A stretch of DNA of 64,000 nt from Fuerstiella sp. (GTDB taxonomy: Bacteria; Planctomycetota; Planctomycetia; Planctomycetales; Planctomycetaceae), in NCBI GenBank assembly GCA_022447185.1, contig JAKVAY010000043.1, positions 1 to 64,000 on the forward strand, given 5' to 3'. Each line of letters begins with the position of its first letter. Within the stretch, counting starts at the first letter, position 1. Positions 57,645 to 64,000 of this stretch are shown one piece after another. The notes beneath the pieces were generated by a model. The model was given only the letters and a program-made list of their open reading frames with translations. It searched no databases and was not told the origin of the DNA. The position numbers were made by a program, and so were the translations under genes.

Positions 57645-59909
57645 ATGCTTTCACCAAAACACATCGAGCGATTTCCTGGAAGTCGCGTTCTTCACATTGC
57701 CATTCCCGCACTCGTGCTGCTCGGCGGCAGACTGATTGCGGACGAATCCGAGGATCAGTTAGCAGCGTACGATGCGAGCATCGTGCAAAGCGATCGAGAG
57801 CACTGGGCGTACATGCCGGTTCGGCGGCCACAGGTGCCTGCTGTGGACGACCCCGAATGGATCCGAACACCGATTGACAACTTCATCCTTGTCAAACTGG
57901 AACAGCAGGGGTGGCGGCCCGCTCCAGCGGCGCAGCCATACGATCTGTTAAGGAGGTTGTATCTCGATCTGATTGGGCTGCCGCCAACGATTGCCCAACA
58001 GGGCCGGTTCCTCGCGAATCCGACCGCTGAACAGTTCGATGAACAGGTGGACCAACTCCTGCGACAAAAAGGATACGGCGAACGCTGGGCGCGGCACTGG
58101 CTGGATCTTGCGCGATATGCCGAATCGAATGGCTACGAACGTGATGCCGAAAAACGACATGTCTGGCGTTATCGCGACTATGTCATCGATGCCTTAAACG
58201 AGGACAAGCCATACGATCGCTTCATACTGGAGCAACTGGCAGGCGATGAACTGACCGACCGCAGCACGGAAACAGTGCTGGCCACCAGCTTTTACCGTCT
58301 TGGATCGTGGGACGATGAACCAGCAGATTTCGCGCAGTATCGTCACGATCAAATCGACGACATCATCCGCACCACGTCACAGGTATTCCTGGGTTTGTCA
58401 ATGGGATGTGCGCGTTGTCACGATCACAAGTTCGACGCGTTAACGATGCTCGACTATTACCGCATGTCCGCGATCATGGCGCCGATGAAACGACCCGCCC
58501 GGGATGCCGACATACCCGCCGGATCCATCGAACAACTTGAACAGATTGCGGAACGCGATCGGGTGATCGAAGGCCTGCGAAACCAACAGCAAAAACTGCG
58601 GGCCAGTTTTCGCGATGAATTTCTGACCTCCGGTCTCAGTACGCTGGAACAAAAAGTGCTGTCGGCATTCATGATTCCTGTTGCCGAACGCAACTCCCAA
58701 CAAAAGCAACTGGTTACGACTCACCAGGCCGAATTAGATCAGCAGCTTGAGGCCGCTTTTCCGCCGCATACGAAGCATCGCTTTGATGATTTCCAGCGCC
58801 GGATCACTCAACTGCAGGAACAGACACCAGACCTGCCAAAAGGATATTTTCTGCTTGAAGAGAGGAACAAGCCGCCTCGAAGTTATCTGCTGCTTCGTGG
58901 TCGGGCGGCCTCCCCCGGACCGGAAGTTCAACCCGGACTTCCGACGGTACTCGTACGTGAGCAACCATCATTTCACGAGCATGAAAGATCCACAGGTCGA
59001 CGACTGGTGTTTGCTAAGTGGATTGCCCACGCAAAAAATCCGCTCACCGCTCGTGTCATCGTGAACCGGGTGTGGCAGTACCACTTTGGGGAGGGCATCG
59101 TCCGCACGCCCAGTGACTTCGGCGTGATGGGTGATTCACCGACGCATCCCGAGTTGCTCGACTGGCTGGCATACTGGTTCGTTAACGACGCGAACTGGTC
59201 ACTGAAAAAACTGCATCGGCTGATTGCGTGCAGCAATACCTACCGAATGAGCAAAGCCTCGAACTCAGAATACGCCCAGGCGGATCCCGCCAATCGACTG
59301 TTATGGCGATTTCCTTATCAACGACTCCAGGTTGAGGCCATCCGTGATTCAATCCTGGCTTCAAGCGGCAGACTGAACCGCAAGATGTACGGACCCGGCG
59401 TGAAACTGGACATCCCAGAGGTTGTGATTGAAAGTCACGCAGACCGGAATATTTGGGAAGCGTCAGGTCGCGAGGAACAGTCACGACGTACCGTTTATGC
59501 GTTTGTTAAACGCTCGATCGTCGTGCCGATGCTCGAAGTACTCGATTTTTGCGACACAACGCGTTCCGCTGAAAAACGCAACATCACCAGCGTGTCACCG
59601 CAGGCGCTGACATTGTTCAACGGTGATTTCGTCACCCAACAGGCGAAGTACCTGGCCGAACGGGTCATCCGGGAAGTCGGAGACGACCCGACGGCACAGG
59701 TCGCGCATGCATGGCAACTGGCTTTGTGCCGACTGCCGAATGACGAAGAGCATCGGGCAATGGCTGATTTTCTGGAAACGGAAACACAGCGATCAATAAG
59801 TGAGTTGAATGAAGGTGAAGTACTGACAGCGGATCGGGCTCATCGTCGTGCGTTGGTTCAGGTGTGCCGGGTTATTTACAACCTTAACGAGTTTTCATAT
59901 CCAAATTAA
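57645..59909 (+). CDS. DUF1549/DUF1553 domain protein
   Basis: 754 residues with a signal peptide (RVLHIAIPALVLLGGRLI). DUF1549 spans roughly 70-280, with IRTPIDNFILVKLEQQGW, LLRRLYLDLIGLPPT, YGERWARHWLDLARYAES and MGCARCHDHKFDALTMLDYY, the latter holding a Cys-x-x-Cys-His heme-type motif. A helical, charged linker follows. DUF1553 covers ~470-750, with WIAHAKNPLTARVIVNRVWQ and TSVSPQALTLFNGDFVTQQA. It lacks the separate N-terminal cytochrome domain found in many relatives. The DUF1501 gene starts 66 bases downstream, the usual planctomycete pairing, which implies a joint periplasmic function that is still unknown. Confidence 0.93.
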   Translation: MLSPKHIERFPGSRVLHIAIPALVLLGGRLIADESEDQLAAYDASIVQSDREHWAYMPVRRPQVPAVDDPEWIRTPIDNFILVKLEQQGWRPAPAAQPYDLLRRLYLDLIGLPPTIAQQGRFLANPTAEQFDEQVDQLLRQKGYGERWARHWLDLARYAESNGYERDAEKRHVWRYRDYVIDALNEDKPYDRFILEQLAGDELTDRSTETVLATSFYRLGSWDDEPADFAQYRHDQIDDIIRTTSQVFLGLSMGCARCHDHKFDALTMLDYYRMSAIMAPMKRPARDADIPAGSIEQLEQIAERDRVIEGLRNQQQKLRASFRDEFLTSGLSTLEQKVLSAFMIPVAERNSQQKQLVTTHQAELDQQLEAAFPPHTKHRFDDFQRRITQLQEQTPDLPKGYFLLEERNKPPRSYLLLRGRAASPGPEVQPGLPTVLVREQPSFHEHERSTGRRLVFAKWIAHAKNPLTARVIVNRVWQYHFGEGIVRTPSDFGVMGDSPTHPELLDWLAYWFVNDANWSLKKLHRLIACSNTYRMSKASNSEYAQADPANRLLWRFPYQRLQVEAIRDSILASSGRLNRKMYGPGVKLDIPEVVIESHADRNIWEASGREEQSRRTVYAFVKRSIVVPMLEVLDFCDTTRSAEKRNITSVSPQALTLFNGDFVTQQAKYLAERVIREVGDDPTAQVAHAWQLALCRLPNDEEHRAMADFLETETQRSISELNEGEVLTADRAHRRALVQVCRVIYNLNEFSYPN

Positions 59910-59975
59910 ATTCCAAATCGCTCTTCGTGCAGAAGTCATCGCCCGTTGCGGCACGTCAAAAGTGAGACACTCCTG

Positions 59976-61454
59976 ATGAACGGTGGCCAACGCTTCAGAC
60001 CAAACGACACTCCCTGCCACCGAACGCGGCGGGAATTCCTCTGGGAGGTTGGTGGTGGCTTTGCAGGCCTGGGTTTGATCGATCTGCTGTCACGTGATGG
60101 TTTTTTTACAAATCGCGGTGTTGCAGCAAATGCACTGAAGACCCCTTCGACACTGAAGCCACCGCAATTTCCGGGAAAAGCGAAACACTGCATCTTTCTC
60201 TTCATGAATGGTGCGCCCAGCCAGGTGGATACCTTTGACCCCAAACCCACACTTACGAAATTCGACGGTACTCCGTACAAGGGCAAAGCGAAATTTGGTA
60301 GTGGCGGTCGAGCAATTGGCTACCTCGCTCAATCCACCTTCAGGTTTCACCAGCATGGGGAGAGTGGGCTTCCGATCAGTGAAATTTTTCCACATACCGC
60401 CAGATACGCAGACGAATTGTGCGTGATTCGTTCAATGTACGCCGATACAGCAGCACATGCCTCAGGCTGTCTGCAAATGAATACCGGCGATGTACAAATC
60501 GGGTCACCGAGCCTTGGTTCGTGGATGAGTTACGGTCTGGGTACAGAAAGTCGGAACCTGCCCGGCTTTGTTGTCATGACGGATCCTCGCGGAGGACCGA
60601 TCAGCAGCGCGTCGAACTGGTCGTCGGGCTACATGCCCGCTGCCTATCAGGGAACCTTGTTCCGCAACGGCGGTACCCCGCTTCTTGACCTTGCCACGCC
60701 GCAAGGCGTCGGGGACAGGACACAGCGTCATTCCCTCGATCTGTTGGAAAGATTGAACAGAGAACACCTGGCACGGCATCCTGGTGAATCGGAGCTGGTG
60801 GCCAGAATCATATCGTATGAACTGGCTTATCGAATGCAGTCGAGTGCGACCGAGGCGGTGGATCTCGAGTCGGAAGATGCCCGAACCAGAGAAATGTACG
60901 GGTTGAACAACAAACTCACGTCAGACTTCGGGAACAAATGTCTTACAGCGCGGCGGTTAATCGAGCGAGGAGTGCGGTTCGTACAGTTGTACTCCGGTGG
61001 CGGACATCTCGAGGATACCTGGGATGGCCACACGGACTGTATCAGCAACCATAAGCTGCACGCTGGTGAAACAGACCAGCCCATTAGCGCTCTGATTACC
61101 GATCTAAAACAACGTGGTTTGTGGGATGAGACGCTCATCGTGTGGGGTGGTGAATTCGGACGTACGCCAACCAGTGAAGGTGTTGGAAAACCGGGACGCG
61201 ATCACAACTGGCTTGGTTTCTCGATGTGGCTGGCTGGCGCGGGTATCAGGGGCGGCCAGGTGATTGGTGCTACAGACGAACTTGGTTTTGCGGCCGTGGA
61301 AGACAGAGTGCACGTTTCCGACTTGCACGCCACCATCCTGCATCTGATGGGACTCGACCATCGGCATCTGACTTATTTCTACAATGGACTGGACAGGCGG
61401 CTCACCGGACCGGATGAAGAACGTTACCACGTTGTTCAGCAGGCACTGGCGTAA
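59976..61454 (+). CDS. DUF1501 domain protein, Tat-exported
   Basis: 492 residues from the ATG at 59976. The twin-arginine leader is RTRREFLWEVGGGFAGLGLI. Family blocks are KHCIFLFMNGAPSQVDTFDP, FPHTARYADELCVIRSMYAD, LIVWGGEFGRTPTSEG and KPGRDHNWLGFSMWLAG. The protein falls in the alkaline-phosphatase-like DUF1501 group and follows its DUF1549/1553 partner by 66 bases, so the two are probably cotranscribed and act together in the periplasm. The upstream ten codons from 59946 have no ribosome site. Confidence 0.93.
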   Translation: MNGGQRFRPNDTPCHRTRREFLWEVGGGFAGLGLIDLLSRDGFFTNRGVAANALKTPSTLKPPQFPGKAKHCIFLFMNGAPSQVDTFDPKPTLTKFDGTPYKGKAKFGSGGRAIGYLAQSTFRFHQHGESGLPISEIFPHTARYADELCVIRSMYADTAAHASGCLQMNTGDVQIGSPSLGSWMSYGLGTESRNLPGFVVMTDPRGGPISSASNWSSGYMPAAYQGTLFRNGGTPLLDLATPQGVGDRTQRHSLDLLERLNREHLARHPGESELVARIISYELAYRMQSSATEAVDLESEDARTREMYGLNNKLTSDFGNKCLTARRLIERGVRFVQLYSGGGHLEDTWDGHTDCISNHKLHAGETDQPISALITDLKQRGLWDETLIVWGGEFGRTPTSEGVGKPGRDHNWLGFSMWLAGAGIRGGQVIGATDELGFAAVEDRVHVSDLHATILHLMGLDHRHLTYFYNGLDRRLTGPDEERYHVVQQALA

Positions 61455-61541
61455 TCCCATCAAGTCGTTGCTGTCATGCACCCCATTTTCCAGGATGCAC
61501 GATTGTTGGCCCGCTGAATGGAATTGTCCCGCAACGTCTCC

Positions 61542-63074
61542 TCACTCTGTCCAATACGAGTAGAACCGGCCGTTGCGGACCACAAAACGCAGCTGAACTG
61601 TCTGATCCTCGAATTTGACGATGTCACGTTGTTGCCAATGGACCTGTTCGTGCAAAACATTCCCCATGACTGGCCTCGACCGTGTCAAAACGCTCCCGTT
61701 GCCATCCAGCACCTCAACCCAAATTTCACCACTTGGTGCATCGGCATTGAGAAACAATTTCGTTCCACGCATGCGGAAGGGTTTCGTGAGAATCGCCCCT
61801 GCAATTTCACCGGCATCCAGCGAGACGAAGCCGTCCCGCCGCAGCACAGCCAGCGAGATCGCACAAGCGTCGGGATCTGGACGAGGAGGTCGAGTCCGAT
61901 ACTTGGCACTTGTGTAATAAAACCACAACTCATCACCACGCAGCACGGCGTTTGATGGTCCGATTATTCCTGTCAGATCATAAGCACCATCCCCGGGTCG
62001 CGAACTGTCGATAAACGGCCGGCGATCGCCAAGTCGCTGCCAGGTTTTTAAATCCCGGCTGCACGTGAGCTGCACCAGATGAAAACCGTCGGTGTTGGTG
62101 CCGTCGACAGACGGTCCGGTAGAGTAGTACATCGTTGGCATACCCACATACAGCGACTCATATCGGAACACGCCCATATTGTAGACGTCCACGTTGTAGC
62201 GTGCCGGTTCGATTGACATCATTGGCTGCAACGAATCGTCGGCAAGTCGCGTGCTGATTTTTTCAAGTCCCATCTTCTGATCAAGATCATCGGCATGAAA
62301 AATCAGTCCGTGATTGGTCCATGTTTTGAAATCTCTGCTGGTTTCCAGGTGAACGGAGCGACCGTTGGGCCCGTTGCGTTTGACGGTGAGAATCAGCAGC
62401 CCGGCCTTTCGGTCAAAGGAAAAATTCGCTTCATCGCCGCTGGGTACACCGGGCACATCCGGAAGCATTTTCCAGCGGCGTCCGTCGGGTGAAACGGCGA
62501 ACCCGATCGGCGGCAGTGCGCACTTATAACGCCGCGAGGGATCGGGATCTGTCGGATCATAAATGACGTAATCCGTTCGAACGTGGTGTTCTCCCGCCAT
62601 GAGTGCGATATAATTGTTGCGCGGCCATCTCTCATAAGTCACCTGGCCAAGCTCCGGCTGAGACCAGTGAAGTCCGTCAGAACTTTCGTAATAGCCGGTA
62701 TAATTTTTCCCTGTCGCGATCAGATCGGTCGGAGTCGCAGCACAGTCCCAGAACTTAAAAATCTGTTCCTCAGTGTCCCAGACCGGAGCTGTGCGAACCT
62801 GGACACTTGATACGCCCAGCTGCCAGTTCGGTCGGATCACCGCACCTTTTTTGACGGGCCGATGCATCGTCCGTTTCAAATTTTCAATCTTCTGTACACC
62901 GATATCATCGAGAAACAATTGTCGTTCCCCGGCTGCCGGACGAAACGGCATCTGTGCCCTGGAATCAGACCACGTAAACAACAGCAGACCGGCGAACGTA
63001 GTCCGTACTGCAAATTTAACCTGAAACACGAGCGCCGATGTGAAGACATTTCTGACTTGTCGATTTGTTCTCAT
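61542..63074 (-). CDS. Secreted sialidase/GH32-43-like propeller, paralogue 3
   Basis: 510 residues with a long N-terminus and hydrophobic export segment (TTFAGLLLFTWSDSRAQ). The core opens GERQLFLDDIGVQKIENLKR and TMHRPVKKGAVIRP, then YYESSDGLHWSQPELGQVTY and RRDGFVSLDAGEIAGAILTK, matching the two paralogues at 49356 and 50913. The C-terminal tail is more divergent (KLFLNADAPSGEIWVEVLDG, VQLRFVVRNGRFYSYW). No carbohydrate-binding domain is added. Catalytic residues cannot be assigned by eye; a glycosidase or phosphorylase role is likely. It is convergent with the DUF1501 gene. Confidence 0.83.
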   Translation of the reverse strand: MRTNRQVRNVFTSALVFQVKFAVRTTFAGLLLFTWSDSRAQMPFRPAAGERQLFLDDIGVQKIENLKRTMHRPVKKGAVIRPNWQLGVSSVQVRTAPVWDTEEQIFKFWDCAATPTDLIATGKNYTGYYESSDGLHWSQPELGQVTYERWPRNNYIALMAGEHHVRTDYVIYDPTDPDPSRRYKCALPPIGFAVSPDGRRWKMLPDVPGVPSGDEANFSFDRKAGLLILTVKRNGPNGRSVHLETSRDFKTWTNHGLIFHADDLDQKMGLEKISTRLADDSLQPMMSIEPARYNVDVYNMGVFRYESLYVGMPTMYYSTGPSVDGTNTDGFHLVQLTCSRDLKTWQRLGDRRPFIDSSRPGDGAYDLTGIIGPSNAVLRGDELWFYYTSAKYRTRPPRPDPDACAISLAVLRRDGFVSLDAGEIAGAILTKPFRMRGTKLFLNADAPSGEIWVEVLDGNGSVLTRSRPVMGNVLHEQVHWQQRDIVKFEDQTVQLRFVVRNGRFYSYWTE

Positions 63075-63517
63075 AGAATTGGTATCCGATCACCAACTCT
63101 AGCTGAACAAAGTTCCGGGTGAAATCCTCCCGACAGCATTTTGCGACTGACATGATCAGGTCGGATGTTTCACTCATTCAGGTTCAGAAATTGTTCCGAG
63201 ATGCCATCGTTCGTACCACAGGAACTGATCAATACTGCGCCGAATTACCGCTGCATGTGCTTATCAGTTGGTGTGATTCGTGATCGGATGTGACCCGGTG
63301 GCGGTGTGACCCCTCGGTACAAAATCGTTATTTAACAGCGAGGGCTGGAACTGAGTGACTGGTGCATTTCCTGTTCTGGTTTGCCCGCATAACGACCGCT
63401 TTGAATGTGGCGAATTGTCGCCAGGCAAGAATGCCCCAGGACTAATTTCCAGAAGCACTCCGGAAGGCACCTGCTGTCCTGGCAGGTATTGATCAGAACG
63501 AACGGATTCAGAGATCC
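63075..63517. other. Intergenic region between paralogue 3 and the thioredoxin-domain gene
   Basis: About 440 bases with no supportable ORF. A modest hairpin (ACCTGC/GCAGGT, 63469-63487) lies 31 bases downstream of the leftward thioredoxin-domain gene and could contribute to termination. Confidence 0.4.
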
Positions 63518-64000
63518 TTATCGGGAAAGCGTCTGCATCAACTGCTCGGATGTCTGAAATCCCTGCGAACGATTCAGGATACGCAGATCCGGAGCGACGA
63601 TCAGTGTGGTTGGCAGAGACCGGATTCCCATCTGTTCTACAAAGTCTTTCTGATCGTCGGCGTTGACTTCGATTGCCACAAATCGCCGACCGATCAGATG
63701 GATCAGGTTCGGATCAGTGTAAGTTTCGTTTTTCATACGTTCACAGTGCGAACACCAGGGAGCAGATATCTGAATCAGAATCAGTCGATTCTCCCGACTC
63801 GCCAGGTTGGCTGCTCGACGAATGTCGGTATTCCATGAGATGGTTTGCACTGCGGGACGCCGTGTTTCATTCGAATTCCGGGGGCTCGTCTGATACTCAG
63901 GTTTCAGTCGTTCACTGAGCTCTCGGATGCGGCCTGCTGCGGCCTGACGTTCGGAAACGTAAGGGAATGAATTTGAGCCATGGTCTTCGTGGCGCAGGCC
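63518..64000 (-). CDS. Thioredoxin-domain protein, C-terminal part (5' end outside window)
   Basis: The frame is open to the right edge, so at least 160 residues of a longer protein are visible; a GTG at 63850 is not needed as a start. The first ~50 visible residues are a polar linker (ERQAAAGRIRELSERLKPE). The thioredoxin domain follows, with ILIQISAPWCSHCERMKNE, whose Cys-Ser-His-Cys is an intact redox pair, and IRSLPTTLIVAPDLRIL with the cis-proline. The order linker-thioredoxin suggests an exported or membrane-anchored thiol-redox protein of the DsbD/YyaL-like or lone thioredoxin_7 type. Confidence 0.85.
   Translation of the reverse strand, partial: GLRHEDHGSNSFPYVSERQAAAGRIRELSERLKPEYQTSPRNSNETRRPAVQTISWNTDIRRAANLASRENRLILIQISAPWCSHCERMKNETYTDPNLIHLIGRRFVAIEVNADDQKDFVEQMGIRSLPTTLIVAPDLRILNRSQGFQTSEQLMQTLSR

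Overview
The window reads as chromosomal DNA of a member of the Planctomycetota. The evidence is the recurrent planctomycete-type families: DUF1549/DUF1553 proteins at both ends (3-1121, 57645-59909), two Tat-exported DUF1501 proteins (30095-31564, 59976-61454), FG-GAP and NHL propeller proteins with signal peptides, a Gfo/Idh/MocA oxidoreductase with a twin-arginine leader, a MoxR/DUF58/VWA operon and many secreted carbohydrate-active-looking proteins. Genes are mostly single or in short operons with long gaps between them. I saw no rRNA, tRNA, CRISPR array, insertion sequence or phage gene.

Layout. 1-5 kb: the end of a DUF1553 protein, then a leftward fbpA-fbpB-fbpC-type ferric iron ABC importer. 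5-6.5 kb: a long gene-poor stretch with a 23-bp near-perfect palindrome and a possible small membrane protein. 6.5-14 kb: an MFS exporter, an FG-GAP propeller, a DUF6580 membrane protein next to tsaC/sua5, and an nfeD-floA-hypothetical membrane-microdomain cluster. 14-18.2 kb: hydantoinase/oxoprolinase hyuA-hyuB followed by a decayed FAD oxidoreductase (pseudogene) cut off by a convergent Gfo/Idh gene. 19.8-21.2 kb: a secreted thioredoxin-like protein whose reading frame is interrupted by one in-frame UGA in a Gly-Cys-Thr-UGA-Gly context, with a hairpin placed as expected for a bacterial SECIS element. This is my best candidate for something new: a selenoprotein.

21-25 kb: ppk1-ppx polyphosphate genes. 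25-29.5 kb: a leftward moxR-DUF58-BatD-like-VWA operon. 30-36.3 kb: a DUF1501 protein with a terminator-like hairpin in its leader region, an NHL propeller, pdxJ, a NYN-domain nuclease-like protein, a RidA homologue lacking the catalytic arginine, and a 53-residue membrane protein. 36.5-37.2 kb: a secreted PDZ protein.

37.7-63.1 kb is dominated by exported proteins that look like glycan-processing machinery: a DUF6807 (PmoA-like)-sialidase fusion, a class C beta-lactamase-like hydrolase, a DUF4838 protein, a 1174-residue exo-rhamnogalacturonan-lyase-like protein and three paralogous sialidase/GH32-43-like propellers. Interspersed are a phytoene-desaturase-like oxidoreductase, a DUF819 transporter, an LbtU-like outer-membrane porin and an amidohydrolase. 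The window closes with a DUF1549/1553-DUF1501 pair and the C-terminal part of a thioredoxin-domain protein that runs off the right edge. Functional names rest on motif recognition only; no database search was run.
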